Source of the DNA: Nesterenkonia natronophila
Lineage (GTDB): Bacteria; Actinomycetota; Actinomycetes; Actinomycetales; Micrococcaceae
NCBI RefSeq assembly: GCF_003595215.1
Contig: NZ_QYZP01000001.1
Location: 186,001-250,000, forward strand
DNA length: 64,000 nt
Direction: 5' to 3'
This document shows positions 1 through 8,169 of this stretch, one piece after another. The position numbers and the translations under genes are program-made. Under the pieces are notes generated by a model that had not been told where the DNA came from, did not search any database, and saw only the letters and a list, made by a program, of their open reading frames with translations. Position 1 is the stretch's first letter, and each line of letters begins with the position of its first letter.

Positions 1-2
1 AC

Positions 3-806
3 GTCAGCTCTCTCATGGAACAGCCCGAATGGCGATCACAGGCCGCGAAAGCGGCTGAATCCTCTTCGAGACGTCTTACCCATGCGGAAGCGGTATTCGC
101 TCCCCTCGTGACCACCGACCGAAAGATCATATGCTGTGGCCTCAATTACGCGGACCACATCAGTGAGATGGGTCGAGAGCTGCCGGAACACCCGACACTC
201 TTTGCAAAGTTTGCAGACACCCTCTGTGGCGCCAATGATCGGATCGAAGTCCGCGCTAGCGAGAAAGTCGACTGGGAAGCTGAGCTAGCGGTGATGGTTG
301 GCAGTCACCTGCACGAGGCTGACGAAGCTGAGGCGTCGGCAGCTATTGCTGGTTATGCGGTCGCGAATGATGTCTCGATGCGCGACTGGCAGAACAGAAC
401 AACTCAGTGGCTACAGGGCAAAGCTTTTGATGCAACTACACCAGTAGGTCCAGTGCTTGTGACCGCTGACGAGTTCGGCGAAGAACCCATCTTCGATGTG
501 TACTGCTACGTCAACGACGAGCAGGTTCAACATGGCGATACCTCGCGTTTGGTGTTTCCTCCGGCGAAGCTCTTGGCGTACGTCTCCACCTTCACCCAGT
601 TGCGCCCGGGTGACTTGATTCTCACAGGGACGCCCGGTGGAGTCGGGGCTGGGGCAAAACCACCTCGCTTCCTGGCCGATGGCGATTTCCTACGGACGGA
701 GATCCCGGGTGTGGGCTCCCTTCGTAACCAGGTGAGGGTTGAGGGTATGACGTCTGAGGAGTCTTGCGCGCCCGATCTGGAGAGAAGACAACTTACTCAC
801 CCGTAA
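3..806 (+). CDS. Fumarylacetoacetate hydrolase (FAH) family protein, 5' end probably outside window
   Basis: FAH-fold enzymes are metal-dependent hydrolases, hydratases or decarboxylases acting on dicarbonyl acids, often late in aromatic degradation. The sequence shows the usual GLNYADH block, an ELAVM segment with the acidic metal ligands, a GYAVANDVSMRDW block, QGKAFD and the C-terminal TGTPGGVGAG loop. The first ATG is at base 15, but the frame stays open to the window edge and only about 35 residues precede GLNY, fewer than usual, so the true start probably lies upstream. It is the first visible gene of an operon with a transporter, a TPP enzyme and an isatin hydrolase. The family is clear; the substrate is not. 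Confidence 0.85.
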   Translation, partial: VSSLMEQPEWRSQAAKAAESSSRRLTHAEAVFAPLVTTDRKIICCGLNYADHISEMGRELPEHPTLFAKFADTLCGANDRIEVRASEKVDWEAELAVMVGSHLHEADEAEASAAIAGYAVANDVSMRDWQNRTTQWLQGKAFDATTPVGPVLVTADEFGEEPIFDVYCYVNDEQVQHGDTSRLVFPPAKLLAYVSTFTQLRPGDLILTGTPGGVGAGAKPPRFLADGDFLRTEIPGVGSLRNQVRVEGMTSEESCAPDLERRQLTHP

Positions 807-854
807 CCCGACCTCACACCACGACCGAAACACCTCATGTCAAGGGGACTATCA

Positions 855-2273
855 ATGCAAAACACGAAAAGAAATTCGTCACTTCTGCCATGGAATATTC
901 CAAAAAGAGTGACCTGGCTAGTACTGGGAGCTTGTTGGTTCTCAATCCTCGCTGAGGGTTACGACATCGGCGTTCTTGGCGCTGTGTTACCCACGCTCGG
1001 CGAGTACGAACCATGGAATCTGAGCCCCATGGATCTCGGTGGTCTTGGCGCATACGCCTTGATAGGCATGCTCATCGGGGCTCTCTTCATAGGCCAACTC
1101 AGTGATCTGTGGGGACGGCGACGTGTCCTGCTGATCGCATTCGTGATCTACAACGGCTCCGCGCTTGGCGCGGCTCTGGCTCCCTCCGCAGAGGTCTTTG
1201 GCCTGTTTCGCTTCATCGGCGGCCTCGGCATGGGGGGACTCATACCTATTGCAGCGGCCATGACGATCGAGTTTTCGCCACCCTGGCGGCGGTCGCTCAA
1301 CTACACGCTCATGTTTTCAGCTTACTCATTGGGCATCGTAGCTGCGGCGCTGGCTGCGCTAGCTATTCTCACCCGCTCCGATGACCCTGATGCATGGCGC
1401 TGGGTGGTCGGTATCGGTGCTGTGCCCATCGTCTTTCTTCCCATCATCGCCAAGATGCTTCCAGAGTCATTGGAGTATCAGGTGAACAAGGGACAGATCG
1501 AAAAAGCTCGCACTCAGGCCGCGAAACTGGGAATATCTCCGTTCAATCCGGATACCGTACGCGTGGCCGATTCGGAGAAAGTGTCGAACGTCCCGTGGCG
1601 GCAGGTTCTGGCGGCGATCTTCTCTCGACGTTTTCTGCGTTCGACGCTACTCTTCTGGATTGCCCTATTCTGTGGTCTGCTTCTCGTATATGGACTCAAC
1701 ACTTGGTTGCCTTCGATTATGCGCGAAGCTGGTTACGACCTCGGCAGCTCGCTCACTTTTCTCCTCGTCTTCAGCCTGACCGCCGCCATCGGAGGCCTGG
1801 CAGTCGGCTGGGCTTCCGATCGCTTCGGGCAGAGGCCAGTATTGGTCATCTTCTACATTCTCGGTGGACTCGGTACGGTCCTTCTGATGATGGATTATCC
1901 GTTCGGAGTGAATATGATCCTGGTGGGCTTTGCCGGGCTGGGCGCAATTGGCACGTCCGCGATTCTCACCGGCTACATCACCGACTACTATCCCCCGAAT
2001 GCTCGCGCAACCGCCGCAGGCTGGGCTCTGAGTTTCGCGCGAATAGGTGCCATCATGGGGCCGATCATCGGTGGCTGGATCGCAGCATCTACGCTTGGCT
2101 TTGCATGGAACTTCTACGTATTTGCCGCAGCTGCGCTGGTCGCCGCCATCTGCCTCGCCCTGATCCCGAAGGAGAAGCCCAGTGCTACCGCGATAGAACT
2201 CCAAATCGCGGGGGAGGAGCCACGTGACGCTGAACCAGCTGAGGATCTTGAAAAAGCTCCCGCCACCTCATGA
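855..2273 (+). CDS. MFS transporter, aromatic acid:H+ symporter (AAHS) type
   Basis: This is a 12-helix major facilitator of about 472 residues. An early GYDIGVLGAVLP stretch in helix 1 matches the DxGxxG-type signature of AAHS carriers such as PcaK and BenK. The loop 2-3 motif GQLSDLWGRRRVL and the loop 8-9 copy GWASDRFGQRP are both present. It probably moves an aromatic acid across the membrane by proton symport. An upstream ATG at 837 is possible, but ATG 855 has AGGGG seven bases ahead and gives the more usual short N-terminus. Its stop overlaps the next start by four bases (ATGA), so translation is probably coupled. The transported compound, perhaps isatinate, anthranilate or an indole acid, is inferred from neighbours only. 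Confidence 0.9.
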   Translation: MQNTKRNSSLLPWNIPKRVTWLVLGACWFSILAEGYDIGVLGAVLPTLGEYEPWNLSPMDLGGLGAYALIGMLIGALFIGQLSDLWGRRRVLLIAFVIYNGSALGAALAPSAEVFGLFRFIGGLGMGGLIPIAAAMTIEFSPPWRRSLNYTLMFSAYSLGIVAAALAALAILTRSDDPDAWRWVVGIGAVPIVFLPIIAKMLPESLEYQVNKGQIEKARTQAAKLGISPFNPDTVRVADSEKVSNVPWRQVLAAIFSRRFLRSTLLFWIALFCGLLLVYGLNTWLPSIMREAGYDLGSSLTFLLVFSLTAAIGGLAVGWASDRFGQRPVLVIFYILGGLGTVLLMMDYPFGVNMILVGFAGLGAIGTSAILTGYITDYYPPNARATAAGWALSFARIGAIMGPIIGGWIAASTLGFAWNFYVFAAAALVAAICLALIPKEKPSATAIELQIAGEEPRDAEPAEDLEKAPATS

Positions 2274-3010
2274 TGAACGCTACGCCTGAACTTCTCTCAC
2301 GGGCGTCGGCAACACCGGTCCGGACCCTGTCCACGGGGCAGGGTCCGGATATGGTGGCTGACCTTTGGGATCCCATCGGCGATCCCCTCGGCACGGTCGT
2401 TCTTCTGCACGGCGGATTTTGGCGGGCGCACATTGATCGGCAGCATCTCAGCCACATGGCCAAAGCCCTGGCCGAAGACGGATGGCAAGCTATCTCATTG
2501 GAGTATCCTCGCGCAGCGGGTGACCCCGATCTGACTCATCAGTCTGTGAAGTCCGCTCTGACGGAGCTGCTGCAGACCACCCACCTCACCGCCGCACCAA
2601 CCGTTCTACTCGGTCATTCGGCAGGTGGACAGCTTGCGTTATGGGCCGCCAGCACCCATCAGTTCGAGTTCACCTCACTGATAGCGCTGGCGCCAGTGAC
2701 GTCGCTCCAGCAGGCGGAAGAACTAGGCCTGGGCGAGGGGGCCGTGCTCAGCTTCCTGGGCCGGTCCGCTGCCACCAGGCCCGACTTGGACCCGGAACAC
2801 CTGCTTACACCCACCACCCCCACGCTCCTGATTCACGGAGGCCAAGATTCGCGCGTGCCGATTGCCATGAGTCGGAATTACGCGCAGGATCGGCCAGACG
2901 TCAGTTTGCACTCGATCGAAGGAGCAGATCATTTCGATCTGATCGACCCTCAAAGCATTCACTGGCCCGCAGTGCGCGAAGCTCTGCGACAGGCCAGATT
3001 ATCGCAGTAG
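2270..3010 (+). CDS. Alpha/beta hydrolase, arylformamidase-like
   Basis: This 246-residue serine hydrolase has the HGGFW oxyanion motif found in kynurenine formamidase and related esterases. The nucleophile elbow is GHSAGG, and the late HGGQDSRVP and GADHF blocks supply the acid and histidine. It starts inside the stop of the transporter gene, so the two are coupled. In an operon with isatin hydrolase a plausible job is hydrolysis of an N-formyl or amide intermediate such as N-formylanthranilate to anthranilate. The sequence alone also allows a general carboxylesterase. Start choice between the adjacent ATGs at 2270 and 2273 is immaterial. Confident of the family, unsure of the substrate. Confidence 0.82.
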   Translation: MMNATPELLSRASATPVRTLSTGQGPDMVADLWDPIGDPLGTVVLLHGGFWRAHIDRQHLSHMAKALAEDGWQAISLEYPRAAGDPDLTHQSVKSALTELLQTTHLTAAPTVLLGHSAGGQLALWAASTHQFEFTSLIALAPVTSLQQAEELGLGEGAVLSFLGRSAATRPDLDPEHLLTPTTPTLLIHGGQDSRVPIAMSRNYAQDRPDVSLHSIEGADHFDLIDPQSIHWPAVREALRQARLSQ

Positions 3011-3045
3011 CACACCACCCATTTCCAGCAATCTAGGGAGCACAG

Positions 3046-4686
3046 ATGATTACGGTTGCAGAACAAATCGGCGCCTATCTGGCACGTCTCGGCGTCGGTC
3101 ACGCCTTCGGTGTGGTCGGGAGCGGAAACTTCGTAGTCACCAACGCACTTCGCCAGGCCGGAGTCCCCTTTACTGCTTCCCGCCATGAGGGGGGCGCAGC
3201 CACAATGGCAGATGCCTACTCTCGGATGAGCGAGCGAGTCAGCGTGCTTAGTCTCCACCAGGGCTGCGGGCTGACCAACGCCGGTACCGGGATCAGCGAG
3301 GCAGCTAAGTCACGTACTCCCATGATCGTGCTGGCCGCTGAAACCGCAGAGCACCAAATCTACTCCAATTTCGCTATGGATCAGCGCAATTTTGCACGCT
3401 CGGTCATGGCCGAGCCAGAACGAGTCTATTCACCAGAGTCCGCCCTGAGCGACACCCTGCGGGCCTATCGCACCGCGCTGCGGGACCGAAGAACCGTGGT
3501 GCTGAACCTACCCCTGAACGTGCAATCGGCCGAAGCAGTCGGCGAAATCCCAGATGTGCGAGTGGAGCCGCGGCCCGATATCGCACCTTCCGCAGTCGAT
3601 GTAAGAAAGTTGAGCGACGCGATCTCAGCCAGCAGGAGACCCGTGTTTGTCGCCGGACGCGGAGGGCGCGGAGCCAAGCACGAAATCTTGGCCCTGGCCA
3701 GGGCCACCGGAGCGCTCGTGGCAACCAGTGCGGTGGCCAAAGGTCTGTTCAACGACGACGACTTCAACCTGGGAATCTCCGGAGGGTTTTCTTCGCCGCT
3801 GACCGCAGAGCTTATCAGTGAGGCCGATCTGATCGTAGCCTTCGGCTGCGCACTGAACATGTGGACGATGCGCCACGGCAAGCTCATTGGCAACAACACC
3901 GTGGTCGCCCAGATCGACGTGGAGGATTCCGCGCTCGGTGCCCACCGGCCGGTCGATGTGCCTGTGCTGGGGAGCTCGACCGGCGTCGCTTCCGCTCTGT
4001 TGGAAGTCTTCGCAGGTGAAGAGCGTGCCGGCTATCGCACCGCTGACGTACGTCATCGTATTGAGAAGCATGCTCGTTGGGACCAGACGCCCACCGAAGA
4101 CCTCGGCATGCCGGGCCAAACCATCGACCCCCGCGAATTGTCCAGGGAGATCAACCGTCGTCTGCCGGCGGAGCGTATAGTCAGCATCGATTCGGGGAAC
4201 TTCATGGGTTACCCCAGCCAGTACTTCGATGTCCCCGACGAGTTCGGCTTCTGCTTCACCCAGGCTTTCCAGTCGATCGGGCTGGGTCTTTACACCGCCA
4301 TCGGCGCCGGCCTGGCCCAGCCTGAACGCATGCCGGTGCTGGGAACTGGCGACGGGGGGTTCCTCATGGCTGTCCAAGAACTTGAAACCGCAGTCAGGCT
4401 CAGACTGCCCCTCGTGGTCGTTGTTTATAACGATGCCGCCTATTCGGCAGAAGTTCACCACTTCGGGCAGGACCACGACATGGCCACCGTAACGTTCCCC
4501 GATACCGACATCGCCGCCATCGCCCGCGGCTTCGGCGCCGAGGGCATCACCGTGCGTTCCATCGAGGACCTTGAGGCATTGGGCGAATGGGCCGCCTCTG
4601 CCCCTAGCACCCCGTTGGTGATAGATGCGAAAGTCGCCGATGACGGCGGCTCCTGGTGGCTCGCAGAAGCATTCCAAGGCCACTGA
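3046..4686 (+). CDS. Thiamine-diphosphate enzyme, acetolactate synthase/benzoylformate decarboxylase superfamily
   Basis: The 546-residue protein has the three-domain layout of ThDP decarboxylases. The N-terminal pyrimidine domain carries the cofactor-activating glutamate in SRHEGG (Glu48). A central Rossmann-like domain follows. The C-terminal domain has the ThDP/Mg motif GDGG at residues 435-438, with the closing Asn at 462 in YND, a standard 27-residue spacing. No regulatory small subunit lies beside it, which argues against anabolic acetolactate synthase. It sits 49 bases before the isatin hydrolase start. Isatinate is 2-aminobenzoylformate, a 2-oxo acid of the kind such enzymes decarboxylate, so isatinate decarboxylase is the leading inference. 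The RBS is an AGGGAG stretch just ahead of ATG 3046. Confidence 0.85.
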   Translation: MITVAEQIGAYLARLGVGHAFGVVGSGNFVVTNALRQAGVPFTASRHEGGAATMADAYSRMSERVSVLSLHQGCGLTNAGTGISEAAKSRTPMIVLAAETAEHQIYSNFAMDQRNFARSVMAEPERVYSPESALSDTLRAYRTALRDRRTVVLNLPLNVQSAEAVGEIPDVRVEPRPDIAPSAVDVRKLSDAISASRRPVFVAGRGGRGAKHEILALARATGALVATSAVAKGLFNDDDFNLGISGGFSSPLTAELISEADLIVAFGCALNMWTMRHGKLIGNNTVVAQIDVEDSALGAHRPVDVPVLGSSTGVASALLEVFAGEERAGYRTADVRHRIEKHARWDQTPTEDLGMPGQTIDPRELSREINRRLPAERIVSIDSGNFMGYPSQYFDVPDEFGFCFTQAFQSIGLGLYTAIGAGLAQPERMPVLGTGDGGFLMAVQELETAVRLRLPLVVVVYNDAAYSAEVHHFGQDHDMATVTFPDTDIAAIARGFGAEGITVRSIEDLEALGEWAASAPSTPLVIDAKVADDGGSWWLAEAFQGH

Positions 4687-4735
4687 GTACTTCCAAGCGC
4701 GACAGAAACCACACAATCCACAACAAGGAGTAATC

Positions 4736-5515
4736 ATGACCGCGGTACATTCCCTGATGGCTGGCCTGGCTGACACATCGGTGCGCATTGTCGACCTGAC
4801 CAACCCCCTCTCCTCTACTACGCCGACCCTGAAACTGCCCGATCCGTTCGTGAACCTGATCGACTTCAGCCTCGACAAGGTCAGCGAGTACGATGAGCCC
4901 GGTCCTTTCTGGAAGCACCACAATATTCACACTGGTGAACACGTGGGCACCCATATTGACGCTCCAATCCACTGGATCTCCGGCCGCGAGGGCCACGACG
5001 TCGCCACTATCCCACCACATCGATTGATCGGGCCCGCTGCGATCATCGATGTGCGCGCTCAGGTCGAGGCCGATCCCGACTTCCTCCTTCAGGTCGACGA
5101 TATTCATGCATGGGAGTCAGAGAACGGTGCTCTTCCGACCAACGGCTGGCTGTTGCTGCGCACCGGCTGGGACCGGTTCTCCCACGATCAGGAGGCCTTC
5201 GTCAACACTGACGAAACCGGTTCCCATACCCCCGGAATCTCAGCGGAAGCGGCTAAATGGATCGCTGAGGAGACCGCACTTTCTGGCATCGGCGTTGAAA
5301 CAGTGGGGATTGATGCCGGTCGCGGCGCCGAACTGGATCCGCCGTTCCCCGTGCACTATCACCTGCTAGGCAACGACAAGTACGGGATCACCTCGCTGCA
5401 GAACCTTGACCAACTGCCGGCAGTAGGCGCCATGCTGATTGTGGCACCACTTCCTATCGTCGGCGGTACCGCAAGTCCCTCCCGTGTGTACGCATTAGTT
5501 CAGGACGAGGCATAG
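4736..5515 (+). CDS. Cyclase-family metal-dependent hydrolase, probable isatin hydrolase
   Basis: The 259-residue protein belongs to the cyclase family (PF04199) with the metal-binding signature HxGTHxDxPxH, here His69, His73, Asp75 and His79, followed by Trp80. The wider context (SEYDEPGPFW before, GEHVGTHIDAPIHW through, then ISG and a TIPP segment after) resembles the Mn-dependent isatin hydrolases known from Labrenzia and Bradyrhizobium. These open isatin to isatinate. The ATG at 4736 has AAGGAG seven bases upstream, so the longer frame starting at 4625 is rejected. It is the last gene of its operon, followed directly by a terminator. Formamidase activity of the KynB type is the main alternative. 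Confidence 0.85.
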   Translation: MTAVHSLMAGLADTSVRIVDLTNPLSSTTPTLKLPDPFVNLIDFSLDKVSEYDEPGPFWKHHNIHTGEHVGTHIDAPIHWISGREGHDVATIPPHRLIGPAAIIDVRAQVEADPDFLLQVDDIHAWESENGALPTNGWLLLRTGWDRFSHDQEAFVNTDETGSHTPGISAEAAKWIAEETALSGIGVETVGIDAGRGAELDPPFPVHYHLLGNDKYGITSLQNLDQLPAVGAMLIVAPLPIVGGTASPSRVYALVQDEA

Positions 5516-5516
5516 C

Positions 5517-5576
5517 ATCATCACTCTCCGAGGGAACCAGCACGACAAGGCTGGTTGAGGTCGGAGGATGATTTTT
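5517..5576 (+). terminator. Rho-independent terminator after the isatin hydrolase operon
   Basis: A long interrupted stem begins two bases after the isatin hydrolase stop. ATCATC (5517-5522) pairs with GATGAT (5567-5572), TCCGA (5527-5531) with TCGGA (5561-5565), and AACCAGC (5535-5541) with GCTGGTT (5550-5556) around an eight-base loop. The stem runs into five T residues at 5572-5576. This separates the first operon from the monooxygenase operon. Confidence 0.8.
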
Positions 5577-5794
5577 GGGGTTCCTTACGTCGTGGTTCGA
5601 CCTCAGCTATCTTCGGAAAACTTCAGGTGCTCCACACTGCAACAGCGAAGAGACCTCGCGACCTTGCGCTGAGGGGACTTACTGGCTCGCTTCCTGGATA
5701 GAAGTGGCGCGTGTCACATGGTTAGCTGGTAGCTATCACATAAACCGCTAATCAGACACACTCTTTTGTCGCCCACGGTGAAAGGAACCCCAAA
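5577..5794 (+). promoter_or_regulatory. Promoter/operator region of the flavin reductase operon
   Basis: This gap follows the terminator and holds no gene. It contains GTGTCACAT near 5712 and the 13-mer CGCTAATCAGACA at 5746-5758. The 13-mer recurs with one change upstream of the SDR gene at 9358-9370, so it is a candidate AraC-family operator or a shared core promoter. A 12-base inverted repeat, TTGGGGTTCCTT at 5575-5586 and its complement at 5782-5793, brackets the region; the distal copy covers the ribosome binding site AAAGGAA of the next gene. No clear -35/-10 pair was found, as expected for an activator-dependent promoter. Confidence 0.5.
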
Positions 5795-6331
5795 ATGACT
5801 ACCACAATTACTGAAAACGAGAAACTTACACAACCGACATTTGATCCCAGGGAATTGCGTAGTGCATTCGGACAATTCGTAACCGGAGTCACGATCGCCA
5901 CCTCACGAGACCTCGATGGATCTCTGATCGGTATGACAGCAAACTCCTTTAGCTCTGTTTCGATGGACCCGCCACTACTGATGTTCTGCCCAGCCAGTCA
6001 CCTGCCTTCACTGCCAGCATTCGAGCGCGCCGGTCATTTTGCAATAAATATACTCGCAGCCAGTCAAGGCGAACTAGCTAAACACTTTGCGCGACCCTCT
6101 GAAAATAAATTTGCCGGAGTAGATTACTCTTCTGGTATTTTCGGAGCACCAGTCATCAACGGGAGTGTGGCCACATTCGAATGCACTCTTTTCGCATCTC
6201 ACGATGCTGGTGACCACAAGATCCTGATTGGAGAAATTCATGACTTCGTGGCGAATCCTGAGAGTCGTGCACTGGTGTTTCATCGAGGAAAAATGGTCAC
6301 GAATCATAACGAGAGGAAGAGTCATGAATGA
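5795..6331 (+). CDS. Flavin reductase component of a two-component monooxygenase (StyB/HpaC type)
   Basis: This 178-residue protein has the FMN-binding split-barrel fold of the flavin reductase (HpaC/StyB/IndB) family. Visible blocks are LRSAFGQFVTGVTIAT at the N-terminus, GMTANSFSSVSMDPPLL in the flavin-binding region and a C-terminal GxIHDF strand. Such enzymes use NAD(P)H to reduce free FAD or FMN and pass it to a partner oxygenase. The obvious partner is the StyA-like protein at 10268. AAAGGAA precedes the ATG at good spacing. The gene is strikingly AT-rich for this window (28 of 60 bases are G or C in 6061-6120), which suggests horizontal origin. Confidence 0.9.
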   Translation: MTTTITENEKLTQPTFDPRELRSAFGQFVTGVTIATSRDLDGSLIGMTANSFSSVSMDPPLLMFCPASHLPSLPAFERAGHFAINILAASQGELAKHFARPSENKFAGVDYSSGIFGAPVINGSVATFECTLFASHDAGDHKILIGEIHDFVANPESRALVFHRGKMVTNHNERKSHE

Positions 6332-6470
6332 GCAGACACCTCAGAGTCAGGATTTTCCACCAGACGGTGAACAATACATGCTTGTCTCAGACCCGTGGTC
6401 CGGGTGGATTGTAGAAATGCGGCGAACACTGCCAAATCAGCGCCGCGTCCAGCTAACTTTGGCGTCATAA
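6324..6470 (+). CDS. 48-residue protein of unknown function, coupled to flavin reductase
   Basis: A short frame begins at ATG 6324, inside the last codons of the flavin reductase gene, with GAGAGGAAG immediately upstream as ribosome binding site. It encodes 48 residues with an acidic, proline-containing start, a central YMLVSDPWSGWIVEM segment and a basic tail. No signal peptide, membrane helix or cysteine is seen. The overlap and the strong Shine-Dalgarno sequence favour a real gene translated with its neighbour. I do not recognise the family. It could be a small accessory subunit of the monooxygenase system; that is inference from position only. Confidence 0.5.
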   Translation: MNEQTPQSQDFPPDGEQYMLVSDPWSGWIVEMRRTLPNQRRVQLTLAS

Positions 6471-6525
6471 GCAGTACATATATAAATTCTAAACGTTTTC
6501 AATATAGCTAAATATAAGGAACTAA

Positions 6526-8157
6526 ATGTCGCTCAACAGCTATGATACCGTTATTATTGGTTCGGGAATCAACGCTCTCGTGGCCGGAGCGAAAATTGCA
6601 CACACAGGCTTAAAAGTGGCTATTCTCGAAGCTAACCATGATATAGGCGGATTCATTGCTTCGAGTGAACTTCTGAAGCCGGGTTATGTTCATGACACGT
6701 ACTCGTCTTGGCACCCGTTGTTCGTCACCGGTGCTGCATATGCTGAGCTGGGCCCGGAGCTCGAATGCCGTGGCCTAACCTACTGCAATACTGAAGATGC
6801 GGTCACGGCATCCATCTCCACAACGCCCTCCGGTGAGGTGCGGACAGTAGTGGGGTACCGAGACGTGGCTAAGACCGTTTCACGTTTCGAGGATCCGGGG
6901 GATCGCGCCGCCTACCGCGATATGCTCAACGAGTTTCACCACTTATCGAACATCGTTTTCGGTGCACTCGGCTCTGAGTTGTCTCCGACCAACATGGCCC
7001 GCCTCGGAACTCGGTTGTTCCGCTCTGCCAAAATGCGCGGGAGTGTTCGTTTTGCCCGAACTGCATTGATGAGCGGAAGAAGCTATGTGCGCCAGCAGTT
7101 TCGCGGTTGGGAGGTTGACCAGCTGTGGACGCCTTGGCTCCTCCATGCGGGCCTAACCCCCGATTCGGCAACTGGAGGAATGATGATTCCAGTTTTCGCA
7201 TCTAGCCTGCATGAAGCCGGACTTCCGATCGTCAAGGGTGGAGCACGCCACTTCACGACAGCCTTCGCGAAACTGTTGGACGACCTTGGGGTGGACATAC
7301 ACACTGGAACACGCGTCAATCGCATCATTACCCAAGCTGGCCGCGCGGTCGGTGTGGAGACCGACAACGGAGATCGCTTTCACGCCACCAATTCAGTGCT
7401 CGCTTCGGTTTCTCCGCAGGCTCTGTACCAGGAACTTCTGGCAGACGAACCCTCAGTCGAGGTTCAGAGAGGGGCCTCGCAGAGGTACCTTCAAGGTCGC
7501 GCCGCCATGCAGATTCATCTCACGCTTTCCGGAGATGTTCCATGGAGCAACCCAGACCTCAAGGACGTGCCCCTGATTCACCTATCTGATGGTTCGAACA
7601 GCACTGCGGTCGCCTGCGCTCAGGCGGAAGCGAGCCGCTTGCCCGCAGAACCGACGATAGTTGTGGGGCAGCAAGCCGTGCTCGATTCTTCGCGTGCTCC
7701 CGCTGGGGCCTCCACGTTGTGGGTGCAACTCCAAGAAGTGCCCTACGTGCCGAAGACCGATGCAAGTGGCGACCTGCTTGTGGAGGGGGCCTGGACAGAA
7801 GAGCTCAAAGAACAGTACCTGCAAAGAGTTCTCACGCGGATCGAGACCTTTGCCCCTGGATTTCGTGATCTAGTCACCGCCTCCAAAGTCATCTCACCGG
7901 CCGACCTGGAATATTTCAACGCTAACGCGGTGTCTGGAGACCCCTATGGGGGAAGCGCCGAGATTCACCAGAACTTGCAGTGGCGGCCTTTCGCGGACGG
8001 ACCCAGTTGGAATAGACCCGTAAAGGGCCTGTTCCACATTGGCGCCTCGGTGCACCCTGGACCAGGATTGAGCGGTGGTAGCGGTTATCTTGCCGCGGCA
8101 CGCATAGAGAAGCTCACGCGGCGGCGTCCTGCATTTCTCGGGGGTATCAACAAATGA
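6526..8157 (+). CDS. FAD-dependent oxidoreductase, phytoene-desaturase (CrtI)-like
   Basis: The 543-residue protein opens with a dinucleotide-binding fold, VIIGSGINALVAGAKIA, then the acidic end of strand 2 (LEANHDIGG). It ends with the CrtI-type FAD-closing block GLFHIGASVHPGPGLSGGSGY. This is the NAD(P)/FAD-dependent oxidoreductase family that includes carotenoid desaturases and many uncharacterised enzymes. No carotenoid genes are nearby. It lies between the flavin reductase and the AraC regulator in the indole-type cluster, so a role oxidising a pathway intermediate, for instance dioxindole to isatin, is proposed. AAGGA precedes ATG 6526, and the 55-base gap upstream is extremely AT-rich (17 of 60 G+C in 6481-6540). 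Confidence 0.85.
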   Translation: MSLNSYDTVIIGSGINALVAGAKIAHTGLKVAILEANHDIGGFIASSELLKPGYVHDTYSSWHPLFVTGAAYAELGPELECRGLTYCNTEDAVTASISTTPSGEVRTVVGYRDVAKTVSRFEDPGDRAAYRDMLNEFHHLSNIVFGALGSELSPTNMARLGTRLFRSAKMRGSVRFARTALMSGRSYVRQQFRGWEVDQLWTPWLLHAGLTPDSATGGMMIPVFASSLHEAGLPIVKGGARHFTTAFAKLLDDLGVDIHTGTRVNRIITQAGRAVGVETDNGDRFHATNSVLASVSPQALYQELLADEPSVEVQRGASQRYLQGRAAMQIHLTLSGDVPWSNPDLKDVPLIHLSDGSNSTAVACAQAEASRLPAEPTIVVGQQAVLDSSRAPAGASTLWVQLQEVPYVPKTDASGDLLVEGAWTEELKEQYLQRVLTRIETFAPGFRDLVTASKVISPADLEYFNANAVSGDPYGGSAEIHQNLQWRPFADGPSWNRPVKGLFHIGASVHPGPGLSGGSGYLAAARIEKLTRRRPAFLGGINK

Positions 8158-8169
8158 GCACCCACCATG

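Noticed and set aside
3625..4923. 432-codon open frame on the minus strand
   Set aside because: Lies antisense to the ThDP enzyme gene, shows no protein-family motif, and is explained by codon bias in high-G+C DNA.
6526..8157. Carotenoid biosynthesis gene
   Set aside because: CrtI-like in sequence, but there is no phytoene synthase, GGPP synthase or cyclase gene in the window and the context is aromatic degradation.
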